Of a stretch of DNA of 64,000 nt, positions 1 through 16,076 are shown piece after piece. A program made the translations under genes and the position numbers. The stretch is from Pseudomonas mohnii (lineage in GTDB: Bacteria > Pseudomonadota > Gammaproteobacteria > Pseudomonadales > Pseudomonadaceae): assembly GCF_900105115.1 (NCBI RefSeq), contig NZ_FNRV01000001.1, positions 3,953,501 through 4,017,500 on the forward strand. The letters run 5' to 3'. Numbering within the stretch: position 1 is the stretch's first letter; every line of letters begins with the position of its first letter. Below the pieces are notes generated by a model, which was not told the DNA's origin, searched no databases, and saw nothing but the letters and a program-made list of their open reading frames with translations.

Positions 1-426
1 GTCGTGGCTGATGCCCGTGGCGTAACAGTAGGCGCGATGACCGGACTCCGTAAAGAGGCTCGTGAAGCTGGCGTTTACGTACGTGTTGTACGTAACACCC
101 TGCTCAAGCGCGCTGTTGCTGACACTGAATACAGTGTTCTCAACGACGTGTTCACCGGCCCTACCTTGATTGCATTCTCGAAAGAGCATCCGGGCGCTGC
201 TGCCCGTATCTTCAAAGAGTTCGCAAAAGGTCAGGATAAGTTCGAGATCAAGGCAGCTGCGTTCGAGGGCAAGTTCCTCGCAGCTAACCAAATCGACGTG
301 CTGGCAACTCTGCCGACCCGTGACGAAGCAATTTCTCAGCTGATGAGCGTGATTCAAGGCGCAACCAGCAAATTGGCTCGTACTCTGGCGGCACTTCGCG
401 ACCAGAAAGAAGCTGCTGCAGCCTAA
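1..426 (+). CDS. rplJ: 50S ribosomal protein L10 (5' end outside window)
   Basis: L10 forms the base of the L7/L12 stalk that recruits translation factors to the large subunit. The window opens inside the gene: 141 residues remain of a family length near 166, so roughly 25 N-terminal codons are missing. The visible part begins with [10 protein letters not shown] and contains the conserved [12 protein letters not shown] segment of the 23S-binding domain, followed by the C-terminal helix that binds L7/L12 dimers. The GTG at 4 is an internal valine, not the real start. rplL follows 80 bp downstream. The L10-binding autoregulatory leader, if present, lies upstream of this window. Confidence 0.97.
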   Translation, partial: VVADARGVTVGAMTGLRKEAREAGVYVRVVRNTLLKRAVADTEYSVLNDVFTGPTLIAFSKEHPGAAARIFKEFAKGQDKFEIKAAAFEGKFLAANQIDVLATLPTRDEAISQLMSVIQGATSKLARTLAALRDQKEAAAA

Positions 427-506
427 GGCTGAGCGACTCCTTTCAGCGTTTATTGTTTATTTCGATGGCCGCGTAGGCCGTCACCCCAATACAGGAATTA
501 ATAGTC

Positions 507-872
507 ATGTCTCTGACTAACGAGCAAATCATCGAAGCAATCGGCGAAAAATCCGTAATGGAAATCGTTGAGCTGATCAAGGCAATGGAAGAGAAGTTCG
601 GCGTTTCCGCTGCTGCTGCTTCCGCTGGCCCAGCTGTTGCTGCTGCCGTTGTTGAAGAACAAACTGAATTCAACGTCATGCTGACCGAAGCTGGCGAGAA
701 GAAAGTTAACGTGATCAAGGCTGTACGTGAACTGACCGGTCTGGGCCTGAAAGAAGCCAAGGCTGTAGTTGACGGCGCTCCTGCCATGGTTCTGGAAGCT
801 GTTGCCAAAGACGCAGCTGACAAAGCCAAAGCAGCTCTGGAAGAAGCAGGCGCTAAAGTCGAGCTGAAGTAA
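507..872 (+). CDS. rplL: 50S ribosomal protein L7/L12
   Basis: This 121-residue acidic stalk protein dimerises and recruits and stimulates EF-Tu, EF-G and IF2. It shows the N-terminal dimerisation domain ([12 protein letters not shown]), a flexible Ala-rich hinge around residues 35-50, and the C-terminal factor-binding domain with the [15 protein letters not shown] motif. The length is that of the family. It follows rplJ and precedes rpoB after a 220-bp gap that holds an attenuator-like hairpin, the usual way of separating the abundant stalk protein from RNA polymerase subunits. Confidence 0.98.
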   Translation: MSLTNEQIIEAIGEKSVMEIVELIKAMEEKFGVSAAAASAGPAVAAAVVEEQTEFNVMLTEAGEKKVNVIKAVRELTGLGLKEAKAVVDGAPAMVLEAVAKDAADKAKAALEEAGAKVELK

Positions 873-918
873 GCATCGACTTTGCGTTTCCAGCCCGAGC
901 GTTAAGCGACAGGCTGAT

Positions 919-947
919 GGCTGGTGGCTCTTGCCACCGGCCTTTTT
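919..947 (+). terminator. Attenuator-like hairpin in the rplL-rpoB gap
   Basis: A 10-bp stem (919-928 pairing with 933-942, one G-T wobble) with a TCTT loop is followed by five T residues. It lies between rplL and rpoB, where partial termination is known in E. coli and reduces rpoBC expression relative to ribosomal proteins. The T-run is short and rpoB has no obvious strong promoter of its own in the gap, so partial read-through is the likely behaviour (inference). Confidence 0.7.
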
Positions 948-1092
948 CCGTTATTGGCAGCCGGCTCGGTCGGCGCTGATAGCGAGCTGTAACCACCCGA
1001 TGCGGTGGCGCAAACCATGGGGTTTGCACGATTTTCTGGCTGCTCCCGTCGGGAGGGGCCAAACAAGCAGGTGACCAAGCTGGGGAACGCTG

Positions 1093-5166
<4,074 letters not shown>

Positions 5167-5230
5167 CACGTGACGCGAATCGAGAGCGGGGCTGGATTGC
5201 CCGCTCTCTGCTCCGCCAGGAGGAAAGGCC

Positions 5231-8200
5231 TTGAAAGACCTACTGAATTTGCTGAAAAACCAGGGTCAAGTCGAAGAGTTCGACGCCATCCGTATCGGAT
5301 TGGCATCACCTGAGATGATCCGTTCGTGGTCGTTCGGTGAAGTTAAAAAACCGGAAACCATCAACTACCGTACGTTCAAACCTGAGCGTGACGGCCTGTT
5401 CTGCGCCAAAATCTTTGGCCCGGTAAAGGATTACGAGTGCCTGTGCGGTAAGTACAAGCGCTTGAAGCACCGCGGTGTGATCTGCGAGAAGTGCGGCGTT
5501 GAAGTCGCGCTGGCAAAAGTTCGTCGTGAGCGCATGGCGCACATCGAACTGGCTTCGCCGGTCGCCCACATCTGGTTCCTGAAGTCGCTGCCGTCCCGTA
5601 TCGGCTTGCTGATGGACATGACCCTGCGTGATATCGAGCGCGTTCTCTACTTCGAGAGCTACGTCGTTATCGATCCAGGCATGACCACCCTTGAAAAAGG
5701 TCAGCTGCTCAACGACGAGCAGTACTTTGAAGCGCTGGAAGAGTTCGGCGACGATTTCGATGCCCGCATGGGTGCCGAAGCTGTCCGTGAACTGCTGCAC
5801 GCTATCGACCTGGAGCACGAGATTGGTCGCCTGCGTGAAGAGATTCCGCAAACCAACTCCGAAACCAAGATCAAGAAGCTGTCCAAGCGTCTGAAGTTGA
5901 TGGAAGCCTTCCAGGGTTCCGGCAACCTGCCAGAGTGGATGGTGCTGACCGTTCTGCCGGTTCTGCCGCCAGATCTGCGTCCACTGGTCCCGCTGGATGG
6001 CGGTCGTTTCGCGACTTCCGACCTCAACGATCTGTATCGTCGGGTGATCAACCGTAACAACCGTTTGAAGCGCCTGCTGGATCTGTCCGCTCCGGACATC
6101 ATCGTGCGCAACGAAAAGCGTATGTTGCAGGAAGCTGTCGACGCATTGCTCGACAACGGTCGTCGTGGTCGCGCCATTACTGGTTCCAACAAGCGTCCTC
6201 TGAAATCCCTGGCTGACATGATCAAGGGTAAGCAGGGTCGTTTCCGTCAGAACTTGCTCGGTAAGCGTGTTGACTACTCGGGTCGTTCGGTAATTACCGT
6301 AGGCCCGACCCTGCGTCTGCACCAGTGCGGTCTGCCGAAGAAGATGGCTCTCGAGCTGTTCAAGCCGTTCATTTTCGGCAAGCTGGAAATGCGTGGTCTC
6401 GCGACTACCATCAAAGCTGCCAAGAAGATGGTCGAGCGCGAGCTGCCAGAGGTTTGGGACGTTCTCGCTGAAGTGATTCGCGAACACCCAGTGCTTCTCA
6501 ACCGTGCACCGACCCTTCACCGTCTGGGTATCCAGGCGTTTGAACCGGTACTGATCGAAGGTAAGGCTATCCAGCTGCACCCTCTGGTCTGCGCCGCGTA
6601 CAACGCCGACTTCGACGGCGACCAAATGGCCGTGCACGTACCGCTGACACTGGAAGCCCAGTTGGAAGCGCGTGCGTTGATGATGTCGACCAACAACATT
6701 CTGTCGCCAGCCAACGGTGAGCCAATCATCGTTCCGTCGCAGGACGTTGTATTGGGTCTGTACTACATGACTCGTGAAGCGATCAACGCCAAGGGCGAAG
6801 GTCGTGTGTTCGCGGATCTGCAGGAAGTTGACCGTGTGTTCCGTGCCGGCGAAGCCGCTCTGCACGCCAAGGTCAAAGTGCGGATCAACGAAACCGTCAA
6901 CGACCGTGATGGCGGCAGCGTGACCAACACCCGTATCGTCGACACCACTGTCGGCCGTGCGCTGTTGTTCCAGGTTGTGCCAAAAGGTCTGTCGTACGAC
7001 GTCGTCAACCTGCCGATGAAGAAAAAGGCGATCTCCAAGCTGATCAACCAGTGCTACCGCGTGGTTGGTCTGAAAGAGACCGTGATCTTCGCTGACCAGT
7101 TGATGTACACCGGTTTTGCCTATTCGACCATTTCCGGCGTTTCCATCGGTGTTAACGACTTCGTTATCCCGGATGAAAAAGCCCGCATCATCGGTGCAGC
7201 CACCGACGAAGTGAAAGAGATCGAAAGTCAGTACGCCTCCGGCCTGGTAACCCAGGGCGAGAAGTACAACAAAGTGATCGACCTCTGGTCCAAGGCGAAC
7301 GACGAAGTTTCCAAGGCGATGATGGCCAACCTCTCGAAAGAGAAAGTCATCGACCGTCATGGTGTCGAAGTCGACCAGGAATCCTTCAACTCGATGTACA
7401 TGATGGCCGACTCGGGCGCACGGGGTTCTGCTGCGCAGATCCGTCAGCTCGCCGGTATGCGTGGCCTGATGGCCAAGCCGGACGGCTCCATCATCGAAAC
7501 GCCGATTACTGCGAACTTCCGTGAAGGTTTGAGCGTACTCCAGTACTTCATCTCCACTCACGGTGCTCGTAAGGGTCTTGCGGATACCGCGTTGAAAACA
7601 GCTAACTCCGGTTACCTGACTCGTCGTCTGGTAGACGTAGCACAAGATCTGGTTGTAACCGAGATCGATTGCGGCACCGAACACGGCCTGGTAATGACTC
7701 CGCACATTGAAGGCGGTGACGTTGTAGAGCCGTTGGGTGAACGCGTATTGGGTCGTGTTATCGCCCGTGACGTATTCAAGCCGGGTACCGAGGACGTCAT
7801 CGTTCCTGCCGGCACTCTGGTAGACGAGAAGTGGGTCGAGTTCATCGAGCTGAACAGCATCGACGAAGTGATCGTGCGTTCGCCGATCAGCTGCGAAACC
7901 CGCTATGGCATTTGCGCCAAGTGCTACGGCCGTGACCTGGCTCGTGGTCACCAGGTGAACATCGGTGAAGCGGTCGGCGTTATCGCTGCCCAGTCCATCG
8001 GTGAGCCGGGTACCCAGCTGACGATGCGTACGTTCCACATCGGTGGTGCGGCAAGCCGGACCTCCGCAGCCGACAGCGTTCAGGTGAAGAATGGCGGTAC
8101 CGTCCGTCTGCACAACCTGAAACACGTTGAGCGAGTGGATGGCCACCTGGTTGCCGTGTCCCGTTCTGGCGAGCTGGCTATCGCTGATGACTTCGGTCGT

Positions 8201-9430
8201 GAGCGCGAGCGTTACAAGCTGCCGTACGGTGCCGTGATTTCGGTTAAAGAAGGTGACAAGGTCGACGCTGGCGCAATCGTGGCCAAGTGGGATCCGCACA
8301 CTCACCCAATCGTCACCGAGATGAAAGGTACCGTGACCTACGTGGGCATGGAAGAAGGCATCACGATCAAGCGTCAGACTGACGAATTGACCGGTATGAC
8401 CAACATTGAAGTGCTCGACGCCAAAGACCGTCCAGCTGCCGGTAAGGACATCCGTCCCGCCGTGAAGATGGTCGACGACAACGGCAAGGATCTGTTGCTG
8501 CCAGGTACTGACGTTATTGCTCAGTACTTCCTGCCAGCCAACGCCCTGGTCGGTGTGGCGGATGGTGCGAAGATTGCGATCGGTGATGTTATCGCTCGTA
8601 TTCCGCAAGAAACTTCGAAAACCCGTGACATCACCGGTGGTCTGCCGCGTGTTGCCGACTTGTTCGAAGCTCGTCGTCCGAAAGAAGCGTCGATTCTGGC
8701 TGAAGTCAGCGGCACCATCGCGTTCGGTAAAGAGACCAAAGGCAAGCGCCGTCTGGTTATCACCCCGAACGACGGTAGCGATCCGTATGAAGAGCTGATT
8801 CCGAAGTGGCGTCACCTGAACGTCTTCGAGGGCGAACAAGTGAACCGCGGCGAAGTTATCTCCGACGGCCCGAGCGATCCACACGACATCCTGCGTCTGT
8901 TGGGTGTAAGTGCGCTCGCCAAGTACATCGTTAACGAGATCCAGGACGTTTACCGTCTGCAAGGCGTGAAGATCAACGACAAGCACATCGAGACCATCCT
9001 GCGTCAGATGCTGCGTAAAGTTGAGATCGCTGAATCCGGCGATTCCAGTTTCATCAAGGGCGACCAGATGGAACTGACTCACGTACTGGTAGAGAACGAG
9101 CGCCTGAGCGCGGAAGACAAGTTTGTCTCCAAGTTCACTCGCGTTCTGCTGGGTATCACCAAGGCGTCGTTGTCCACCGAATCGTTCATCTCGGCGGCTT
9201 CCTTCCAGGAAACCACTCGCGTACTGACCGAAGCGGCGGTAACCGGCAAGCGCGATTACCTGCGCGGCCTGAAAGAAAACGTGGTCGTGGGTCGTCTGAT
9301 CCCGGCTGGTACCGGTCTGGCTTATCACAGCGAGCGCAAGCGTCGCCGTGATGCAGACAAACCGTTGCGCGTGAGCGCCAGTGAAGTGGAAGCTGCACTG
9401 ACCGAAGCGCTGAACTCGAGCGGTAACTGA
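5231..9430 (+). CDS. rpoC: DNA-directed RNA polymerase subunit beta'
   Basis: The catalytic subunit, 1399 residues. The N-terminal zinc site (Cys70, Cys72, Cys85, Cys88) is intact. The absolutely conserved NADFDGD loop at residues 458-464 supplies the Asp residues that bind the catalytic magnesium. A second cysteine cluster ([12 protein letters not shown]) lies near residue 890 and is followed by the trigger-loop region. The start is TTG at 5231, chosen because [17 protein letters not shown] is the conserved N-terminus and an AGGAGG-type ribosome site lies just upstream. It is co-transcribed with rpoB. Confidence 0.99.
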   Translation: MKDLLNLLKNQGQVEEFDAIRIGLASPEMIRSWSFGEVKKPETINYRTFKPERDGLFCAKIFGPVKDYECLCGKYKRLKHRGVICEKCGVEVALAKVRRERMAHIELASPVAHIWFLKSLPSRIGLLMDMTLRDIERVLYFESYVVIDPGMTTLEKGQLLNDEQYFEALEEFGDDFDARMGAEAVRELLHAIDLEHEIGRLREEIPQTNSETKIKKLSKRLKLMEAFQGSGNLPEWMVLTVLPVLPPDLRPLVPLDGGRFATSDLNDLYRRVINRNNRLKRLLDLSAPDIIVRNEKRMLQEAVDALLDNGRRGRAITGSNKRPLKSLADMIKGKQGRFRQNLLGKRVDYSGRSVITVGPTLRLHQCGLPKKMALELFKPFIFGKLEMRGLATTIKAAKKMVERELPEVWDVLAEVIREHPVLLNRAPTLHRLGIQAFEPVLIEGKAIQLHPLVCAAYNADFDGDQMAVHVPLTLEAQLEARALMMSTNNILSPANGEPIIVPSQDVVLGLYYMTREAINAKGEGRVFADLQEVDRVFRAGEAALHAKVKVRINETVNDRDGGSVTNTRIVDTTVGRALLFQVVPKGLSYDVVNLPMKKKAISKLINQCYRVVGLKETVIFADQLMYTGFAYSTISGVSIGVNDFVIPDEKARIIGAATDEVKEIESQYASGLVTQGEKYNKVIDLWSKANDEVSKAMMANLSKEKVIDRHGVEVDQESFNSMYMMADSGARGSAAQIRQLAGMRGLMAKPDGSIIETPITANFREGLSVLQYFISTHGARKGLADTALKTANSGYLTRRLVDVAQDLVVTEIDCGTEHGLVMTPHIEGGDVVEPLGERVLGRVIARDVFKPGTEDVIVPAGTLVDEKWVEFIELNSIDEVIVRSPISCETRYGICAKCYGRDLARGHQVNIGEAVGVIAAQSIGEPGTQLTMRTFHIGGAASRTSAADSVQVKNGGTVRLHNLKHVERVDGHLVAVSRSGELAIADDFGRERERYKLPYGAVISVKEGDKVDAGAIVAKWDPHTHPIVTEMKGTVTYVGMEEGITIKRQTDELTGMTNIEVLDAKDRPAAGKDIRPAVKMVDDNGKDLLLPGTDVIAQYFLPANALVGVADGAKIAIGDVIARIPQETSKTRDITGGLPRVADLFEARRPKEASILAEVSGTIAFGKETKGKRRLVITPNDGSDPYEELIPKWRHLNVFEGEQVNRGEVISDGPSDPHDILRLLGVSALAKYIVNEIQDVYRLQGVKINDKHIETILRQMLRKVEIAESGDSSFIKGDQMELTHVLVENERLSAEDKFVSKFTRVLLGITKASLSTESFISAASFQETTRVLTEAAVTGKRDYLRGLKENVVVGRLIPAGTGLAYHSERKRRRDADKPLRVSASEVEAALTEALNSSGN

Positions 9431-9526
9431 GTTCTGCGGTAAATGAGCGTAAGGCCCTGGTCACTCCGTTCATCGAATCAAGACAATTTGTCGAGGTTGG
9501 ATGAGTGGGGAGGTCGGGGCCTTGCC

Positions 9527-9555
9527 TTGACTGGGGGCAAGATCCTCTTTAGACT
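9527..9555 (+). promoter_or_regulatory. Predicted sigma-70 promoter of the str operon
   Basis: TTGACT at 9527-9532 and TAGACT at 9550-9555 are separated by exactly 17 bp, upstream of rpsL and downstream of rpoC. The -35 box lies in the loop of a small inverted repeat (CTTGCC at 9521-9526, GGCAAG at 9536-9541). The predicted leader to the rpsL ATG is about 85 nt. Confidence 0.7.
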
Positions 9556-9572
9556 CTTGTACCCCTAAATTT

Positions 9573-9606
9573 GGCGGGAACTCGTTCCTGCCATTTTGCT
9601 TTTCTT
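9573..9606 (+). promoter_or_regulatory. Terminator-like hairpin in the rpsL leader
   Basis: Bases 9573-9580 pair with 9585-9592 (8 bp, one G-T wobble, CTCG loop). A T-rich but interrupted tract (ATTTTGCTTTTCTTG) follows. It sits between the predicted str promoter and the rpsL ribosome site, so it could be an attenuator or simply a leader stem. The interrupted T-run argues against efficient termination. Confidence 0.45.
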
Positions 9607-9646
9607 GCAAGACAATAGCGTCGCAAGACAACAGTGGAGCTAGTAG

Positions 9647-10018
9647 ATGGCAACTATCAACCAGCTGGTACGTCAGCCGCGTAAGCGTATCGTCGAGAAA
9701 TCCGACGTGCCTGCGCTGCAGAACTGCCCGCAACGTCGTGGCGTGTGCACCCGTGTGTACACCACTACGCCGAAAAAACCTAACTCGGCACTGCGTAAAG
9801 TATGCCGTGTGCGTCTGACCAACGGTTTCGAGGTTTCCTCGTACATCGGCGGTGAAGGCCACAACCTGCAAGAGCACAGCGTGGTACTGATCCGCGGCGG
9901 TCGTGTAAAAGACTTGCCAGGTGTTCGTTACCACACCGTACGCGGTTCTTTGGATACTTCCGGCGTTAAAGGTCGTAACCAGGGTCGTTCGAAGTACGGT
10001 ACCAAGAAGCCTAAGTAG
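9647..10018 (+). CDS. rpsL: 30S ribosomal protein S12
   Basis: S12, 123 residues, lies at the decoding centre and controls tRNA-selection accuracy. It contains [19 protein letters not shown] and [18 protein letters not shown]. The streptomycin-determining residues Lys43 and Lys88 are wild type, predicting a streptomycin-sensitive allele at this locus. It is the first gene of the str operon and is followed by rpsG, fusA and tuf. Confidence 0.99.
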   Translation: MATINQLVRQPRKRIVEKSDVPALQNCPQRRGVCTRVYTTTPKKPNSALRKVCRVRLTNGFEVSSYIGGEGHNLQEHSVVLIRGGRVKDLPGVRYHTVRGSLDTSGVKGRNQGRSKYGTKKPK

Positions 10019-10114
10019 TAGCGGCTTTTTGTAAACTGAATCATCTATTTTTCTGAGTCGATAAGAGTAAGGTCGGAGGCGTCCCGCAAGGGCACCGATT
10101 CCGAGCGAACCTGA

Positions 10115-10606
<492 letters not shown>

Positions 10607-10636
10607 TTTTAGCGTCACTAATTTTGCGAGGGCTTT

Positions 10637-12742
10637 ATGGCTCGTACTACACCGATTAATCGCTACCGTAACATTGGTATCGTTGCTCACGTGGATGCTG
10701 GTAAAACCACCACCACCGAGCGCGTCCTTTTTTACACTGGCAAAAGTCACAAGATGGGCGAGGTGCATGACGGCGCCGCGACCACAGACTGGATGGTTCA
10801 GGAGCAGGAGCGTGGTATTACCATTACTTCTGCTGCTATTACCGCCTTCTGGCAGGGTTCTGCTAAGCAGCACAAAGACCAATACCGCTTCAACGTCATT
10901 GACACCCCGGGTCACGTAGACTTCACCATTGAAGTTGAGCGTTCCCTGCGTGTACTCGACGGCGCGGTCGTTGTGTTCTGCGGTACGTCCGGCGTTGAGC
11001 CTCAGTCCGAAACCGTATGGCGTCAAGCCAACAAGTACGGTGTTCCACGTATCGTTTACGTGAACAAGATGGACCGTGCCGGTGCGAACTTCCTGCGCGT
11101 GATCGCTCAGATCAAGCAGCGTCTGGGTCACACTCCGGTGCCGATCCAGTTGGCTATCGGTTCCGAAGACAACTTCCAGGGTCAGATCGATCTGATGACC
11201 ATGGAAGCGGTTTACTGGAACGATGCTGACAAGGGCATGACTCCACGTCGCGAAGCTATCCCTGCTGAACTGCAGCAGCTGGCTGAAGAGTGGCGTAGTA
11301 ACATGGTTGAGGCTGCGGCCGAAGCCAGCGAAGAGCTGATGAACAAGTACCTCGAGGGCGAAGAGCTCACCATCGAGGAAATCAAGGCCGCTCTGCGTCA
11401 GCGTACTATCGCTGGCGAAATCGTCCTGGCTGTTTGCGGTTCTTCCTTCAAGAACAAGGGTGTTCCCCTGGTTCTCGACGCCGTTATCGACTACCTGCCG
11501 GCTCCAACCGACATTCCTGCCATCAAGGGTACTGACCCGGATGATGAGGAAAAGCAAATGGAGCGTCATGCAGACGACAACGAGCCGTTCTCGGCTCTGG
11601 CGTTCAAGATCGCTACCGACCCATTCGTGGGTACCTTGACCTTCGTCCGCGTTTACTCGGGCGTGTTGGCCTCCGGCGACGGCGTGATCAACTCGGTTAA
11701 AGGCAAGAAAGAGCGCGTGGGTCGTATGGTGCAAATGCACGCAAACGCCCGTGAAGAGATCAAGGAAGTACGCGCTGGCGACATCGCGGCCCTGATCGGC
11801 ATGAAGGATGTCACCACCGGTGAAACCCTCTGCAACGCTGACAAGCCAATCATCCTGGTTCGTATGGACTTCCCGGAGCCGGTTATTTCGGTTGCCGTTG
11901 AGCCTAAGACCAAGGATGACCAGGAAAAAATGGGTATCGCTCTGGGCAAGCTTGCTCAGGAAGACCCGTCTTTCCGCGTCAAAACTGATGAAGAGACTGG
12001 TCAAACGATCATCTCTGGCATGGGCGAGCTGCACCTGGACATCCTGGTTGACCGGATGCGCCGTGAGTTCAACGTCGAAGCCAACATCGGTAAGCCTCAG
12101 GTTTCCTATCGTGAGCGCATCACGAAGAGCTGTGAAATCGAAGGCAAGTTCGTTCGTCAGTCCGGCGGTCGTGGCCAGTTCGGTCATTGCTGGATCCGTT
12201 TTGCACCTGCTGACGAAGGTCAGGAAGGTCTGCAATTCCTGAACGAAGTAGTGGGTGGTGTGGTTCCTAAGGAATACATCCCGGCTATCCAGAAGGGTAT
12301 CGAAGAGCAGATGAAGAACGGTGTTGTTGCCGGCTATCCGCTGATCGGCCTGAAGGCTACCGTGTTTGATGGTTCTTACCACGACGTCGACTCGAACGAG
12401 ATGGCGTTTAAGGTGGCTGCTTCCATGGCGACCAAGCAACTGGCCCAGAAGGGCGGTGGTGAGTTGCTCGAGCCGATCATGGCGGTAGAGGTTGTTACGC
12501 CTGAAGACTATATGGGTGACGTGATGGGCGACCTTAACCGTCGTCGCGGCATGATTCTGGGTATGGAAGATACGGTTTCCGGTAAGGTTATCCGTGCTGA
12601 AGTTCCGTTGGGCGAGATGTTCGGTTATGCGACCGACGTTCGTTCGATGTCCCAGGGTCGCGCAAGCTACTCTATGGAATTCAAAAAATACAATACGGCT
12701 CCGTCGCACATCGTCGAAACCGTTACCAAAAAACAAGGCTGA
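10637..12742 (+). CDS. fusA: Translation elongation factor G
   Basis: The translocase GTPase, 701 residues. The G1 motif AHVDAGKTT lies near residue 18, RGITI is the switch I element, DTPGHVDF is G3 and NKMDR is G4. Domains II to V follow, with the RGRGQFGH-like segment of domain IV and the C-terminal SYSMEFKKY region. It lies in the str operon 30 bp after rpsG and 30 bp before tuf. Pseudomonas genomes usually carry a second copy elsewhere; this is the ribosomal-cluster copy. Confidence 0.98.
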   Translation: MARTTPINRYRNIGIVAHVDAGKTTTTERVLFYTGKSHKMGEVHDGAATTDWMVQEQERGITITSAAITAFWQGSAKQHKDQYRFNVIDTPGHVDFTIEVERSLRVLDGAVVVFCGTSGVEPQSETVWRQANKYGVPRIVYVNKMDRAGANFLRVIAQIKQRLGHTPVPIQLAIGSEDNFQGQIDLMTMEAVYWNDADKGMTPRREAIPAELQQLAEEWRSNMVEAAAEASEELMNKYLEGEELTIEEIKAALRQRTIAGEIVLAVCGSSFKNKGVPLVLDAVIDYLPAPTDIPAIKGTDPDDEEKQMERHADDNEPFSALAFKIATDPFVGTLTFVRVYSGVLASGDGVINSVKGKKERVGRMVQMHANAREEIKEVRAGDIAALIGMKDVTTGETLCNADKPIILVRMDFPEPVISVAVEPKTKDDQEKMGIALGKLAQEDPSFRVKTDEETGQTIISGMGELHLDILVDRMRREFNVEANIGKPQVSYRERITKSCEIEGKFVRQSGGRGQFGHCWIRFAPADEGQEGLQFLNEVVGGVVPKEYIPAIQKGIEEQMKNGVVAGYPLIGLKATVFDGSYHDVDSNEMAFKVAASMATKQLAQKGGGELLEPIMAVEVVTPEDYMGDVMGDLNRRRGMILGMEDTVSGKVIRAEVPLGEMFGYATDVRSMSQGRASYSMEFKKYNTAPSHIVETVTKKQG

Positions 12743-12772
12743 TTCAGTCCTTTAGGCAAGGAGTTAATTGTC

Positions 12773-13966
12773 GTGGCTAAAGAAAAATTTGATCGTTCCC
12801 TACCGCACGTCAACGTTGGCACTATCGGTCACGTTGACCACGGTAAAACCACTCTGACCGCTGCTCTGACTCGCGTCTGCTCCGAAGTTTTCGGTTCGGC
12901 TCGTGTTGACTTCGACAAGATCGACAGCGCACCAGAAGAGAAAGCTCGCGGTATCACCATCAACACCGCGCACGTTGAGTACAACTCGAGCATTCGTCAC
13001 TACGCTCACGTTGACTGCCCAGGTCACGCTGACTACGTGAAGAACATGATCACCGGTGCTGCCCAGATGGACGGCGCTATCCTGGTTTGCTCGGCCGCTG
13101 ATGGTCCGATGCCACAAACCCGTGAGCACATCCTGCTGTCCCGTCAGGTAGGCGTTCCGTACATCGTGGTTTTCCTGAACAAGGCTGACCTGGTAGACGA
13201 CGCAGAGCTGCTGGAACTGGTTGAGATGGAAGTGCGCGATCTGCTGAGCACTTACGACTTCCCAGGTGACGACACTCCAATCATCATCGGTTCCGCGCGT
13301 ATGGCGCTGGAAGGTAACGATGAAAACGAGATGGGCACCACTGCTGTCAAGAAGCTGGTTGAAACTCTGGACAGCTACATCCCAGAGCCAGAGCGTGCTA
13401 TCGACAAGCCATTCCTGATGCCAATCGAAGACGTATTCTCGATCTCGGGTCGTGGTACTGTTGTGACTGGTCGTATCGAGCGCGGTATCGTTCGCGTTCA
13501 AGATGCACTGGAAATCGTTGGTCTGCGTGACACCACCACCACCACCTGCACCGGTGTTGAAATGTTCCGCAAACTGCTCGACGAAGGTCGTGCTGGCGAG
13601 AACTGCGGCGTTCTGCTGCGTGGTACCAAGCGTGACGACGTTGAGCGTGGCCAGGTTCTGGTTAAGCCAGGTTCGGTTAAGCCGCACACCAAGTTCACTG
13701 CAGAAGTTTACGTTCTGAGCAAGGAAGAAGGCGGTCGTCACACTCCGTTCTTCAAAGGCTACCGTCCACAGTTCTACTTCCGTACTACTGACGTGACCGG
13801 TAACTGCGAGCTGCCAGAAGGCGTTGAAATGGTAATGCCAGGCGATAACATTCAAATGACTGTTACCCTGATCAAAACCATCGCGATGGAAGACGGTCTG
13901 CGCTTCGCTATCCGTGAAGGCGGCCGTACCGTTGGTGCTGGCGTTGTAGCTAAAATCATCGAGTAA
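12773..13966 (+). CDS. tuf: Translation elongation factor Tu
   Basis: EF-Tu, 397 residues, delivers aminoacyl-tRNA to the A site. G motifs are GHVDHGKTT (residues about 19-27), [12 protein letters not shown] and NKADLVDD. Domains II and III follow. The start is GTG at 12773 ([14 protein letters not shown]), after an AAGGAG ribosome site. It ends the str operon at a strong terminator. Pseudomonas usually has a near-identical second tuf upstream of secE/nusG, outside this window. Confidence 0.99.
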   Translation: MAKEKFDRSLPHVNVGTIGHVDHGKTTLTAALTRVCSEVFGSARVDFDKIDSAPEEKARGITINTAHVEYNSSIRHYAHVDCPGHADYVKNMITGAAQMDGAILVCSAADGPMPQTREHILLSRQVGVPYIVVFLNKADLVDDAELLELVEMEVRDLLSTYDFPGDDTPIIIGSARMALEGNDENEMGTTAVKKLVETLDSYIPEPERAIDKPFLMPIEDVFSISGRGTVVTGRIERGIVRVQDALEIVGLRDTTTTTCTGVEMFRKLLDEGRAGENCGVLLRGTKRDDVERGQVLVKPGSVKPHTKFTAEVYVLSKEEGGRHTPFFKGYRPQFYFRTTDVTGNCELPEGVEMVMPGDNIQMTVTLIKTIAMEDGLRFAIREGGRTVGAGVVAKIIE

Positions 13967-14000
13967 GCTCTTTTTGAGTTAGCTTTGATGCTTTGAAAAG

Positions 14001-14026
14001 GCCCCCGCTCAGCGGGGGCTTTTTTT
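14001..14026 (+). terminator. Intrinsic terminator after tuf
   Basis: A GC-only stem (GCCCCCGC with GCGGGGGC, 14001-14019) and a seven-T tract close the str operon. The S10 promoter starts only seven bases after the T-run. Confidence 0.92.
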
Positions 14027-14032
14027 ATTGGG

Positions 14033-14061
14033 TTGACACCTATCGGGGGCGTCTATAGAAT
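14033..14061 (+). promoter_or_regulatory. Predicted sigma-70 promoter of the S10 operon
   Basis: A consensus TTGACA (14033-14038), a 17-bp spacer and TAGAAT (14056-14061) lie directly behind the tuf terminator. The leader of about 55 nt contains a small hairpin (14077-14082 with 14088-14093). It is much shorter than the E. coli S10 leader bound by L4, so L4 control of that type is not evident. Confidence 0.85.
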
Positions 14062-14123
14062 TGCGCCTCCTTTTAACGGGCGTATTGCGCCCGGTGGGAA
14101 TAGCAGCCGGAGTCTGAAATCCA

Positions 14124-14435
14124 ATGCAAAATCAGCAAATCCGTATCAGGTTGAAGGCTTTCGACCATCGCCTGATCGACCAATCCACCCAGGAAATCGT
14201 GGAAACCGCGAAACGTACTGGTGCTCAAGTGCGTGGTCCAATTCCACTGCCTACCCGTAAAGAGCGGTTCACCGTTCTGGTCTCCCCGCACGTCAACAAA
14301 GACGCGCGTGACCAGTACGAGATCCGTACTCATAAGCGCGTTCTGGACATCGTCCAGCCAACGGATAAAACCGTTGATGCACTTATGAAGCTTGATCTTG
14401 CGGCCGGTGTGGAAGTGCAGATCAGCCTCGGCTAA
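14124..14435 (+). CDS. rpsJ: 30S ribosomal protein S10
   Basis: S10, 103 residues, is a component of the 30S head and, as NusE, partners NusB in antitermination complexes; nusB lies at 62437 in this window. The sequence [19 protein letters not shown] and the [23 protein letters not shown] end are typical. It is the first gene of the S10 operon. Confidence 0.99.
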
Positions 14436-14515
14436 GACTCGGTCTTAGTCGTGTAACGCTCTGAAATGGGCGGCCATAGCGGGTGAAAGCCCCGTACACT
14501 CATGAGGTTTACAAC

Positions 14516-15151
14516 ATGACTATTGGTGTAGTCGGTCGTAAATGCGGTATGACCCGTATTTTCACCGAAGAAGGTGTCTCCATTCCGGTCACGGTCATTG
14601 AGATCGAACCGAATCGCGTCACCCAGTTCAAAACTGAAGAGACCGATGGCTATCGTGCAGTGCAAGTCACTGTCGGCGAGCGTCGTGCTTCGCGTGTAAC
14701 AGCAGCTCAGGCTGGCCACTTCGCTAAAGCGAACGTTGCCGCTGGTCGTACCGTAATGGAATTCCGTCTTGAAGAAGGCGAGTACCAGGCCGGCGATCTG
14801 ATCAACGCTGAAATCTTCGCCGCTGGTCAACTGGTTGATGTAACCGGTCAGTCCAAGGGTAAAGGCTTCCAGGGTACGATCAAGCGTTGGAACTTCCGCG
14901 GGCAAGATAACACCCACGGTAACTCCGTATCCCACCGCGTTCCAGGCTCTATCGGCCAGTGCCAGACTCCTGGTCGTGTATTCAAGGGCAAAAAAATGTC
15001 CGGTCATATGGGCGCTGAGCGCGTGACCGTGCAGTCCCTCGAAGTAGTGCGCGTGGACGCTGAACGCAATCTGTTGTTGGTCAAGGGCGCTGTTCCTGGC
15101 GCTACTGGCGGCAACTTGGTTGTACGTCCAGCAGCCAAGGCTCGCGGTTAA
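14516..15151 (+). CDS. rplC: 50S ribosomal protein L3
   Basis: L3, 211 residues, is one of the two proteins that initiate 50S assembly and reaches the peptidyl-transferase centre. I chose the ATG at 14516 ([16 protein letters not shown]) because the family starts there and a GAGG ribosome site lies 9 bases upstream; an upstream in-frame start at 14483 would add 11 unconserved residues. The loop near [18 protein letters not shown] approaches the catalytic centre. Confidence 0.98.
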   Translation: MTIGVVGRKCGMTRIFTEEGVSIPVTVIEIEPNRVTQFKTEETDGYRAVQVTVGERRASRVTAAQAGHFAKANVAAGRTVMEFRLEEGEYQAGDLINAEIFAAGQLVDVTGQSKGKGFQGTIKRWNFRGQDNTHGNSVSHRVPGSIGQCQTPGRVFKGKKMSGHMGAERVTVQSLEVVRVDAERNLLLVKGAVPGATGGNLVVRPAAKARG

Positions 15152-15163
15152 GGGGAAGCTGAC

Positions 15164-15766
15164 ATGCAATTAAATGTAAATGACGCTCAAGCGATCGAAG
15201 TTTCCGAACTGACATTTGGCGGCGAATTCAACGAGACGCTGGTTCACCAAGCAGTCGTGGCCTACATGGCTGGCGGCCGTCAAGGTAGCAAGCAGCAAAA
15301 GACCCGTTCCGACGTTTCTGGTGGCGGTAAGCGCCCATGGCGTCAGAAAGGTACTGGCCGTGCTCGTGCCGGTACTATCCGTAGCCCAATCTGGCGTGGC
15401 GGCGGTACCACTTTCGCAGCTCGTCCTCAGGATCACTCCCAGAAGCTGAACAAGAAGATGTATCGCGCAGCAATGCGTTCCATCCTTGCTGAGCTGGTGC
15501 GTACTGATCGTCTGGTCGTGGTTCAGGATTTCGCTGTTGAAACGCCGAAAACCAAAGACCTGCTGGGCAAGCTGAACAACATGAGCCTGACCGATGTTTT
15601 GATCGTGTCGGACGCTGTTGATCAGAACCTGTACCTGGCTGCTCGTAACCTGCCACACGTAGATGTACGTGACGTGCAAGGTTCCGATCCAGTTAGTCTG
15701 ATCGCATACGACAAGGTGTTGATCACCGTGTCGGCCGTGAAGAAATTCGAGGAGCTGCTGGGATGA
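15164..15766 (+). CDS. rplD: 50S ribosomal protein L4
   Basis: L4, 200 residues, lines the exit tunnel through its extended loop ([24 protein letters not shown]). In E. coli it represses the S10 operon by binding the leader. The start overlaps nothing upstream (12-bp gap from rplC), while its stop overlaps the rplW start by 4 bp, suggesting translational coupling. Confidence 0.98.
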
Positions 15767-16062
15767 ACCAGGAACGCGTATTTAAAGTTCTGCTTGGCCC
15801 GCACGTTTCCGAGAAGGCTACGGTTCTGGCAGACAAGAAAGGCCAGTTCGTTTTCAAGGTTGCTACTGATGCAACCAAGCTGGAAATCAAGAAGGCCGTC
15901 GAAAGCCTGTTCAGCGTGAAAGTAGAGCGTGTTACTACCCTGAATGTTCTGGGTAAGAGCAAGCGCACTGCTCGCGGTCTGGGCAAGCGTAATGACTGGA
16001 AGAAGGCAGTTATCTCCCTTCAGCCAGGCCAAGATCTCGATTTCAGCAGCAGTGCTGAGTAA
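15763..16062 (+). CDS. rplW: 50S ribosomal protein L23
   Basis: L23, 99 residues, sits at the tunnel exit and docks trigger factor and SRP. It shows [19 protein letters not shown] at the start and the [20 protein letters not shown] loop. It overlaps rplD by four bases (ATGA) and precedes rplB by 14 bp. Confidence 0.98.
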
Positions 16063-16076
16063 GGAAGGGGTGCATC

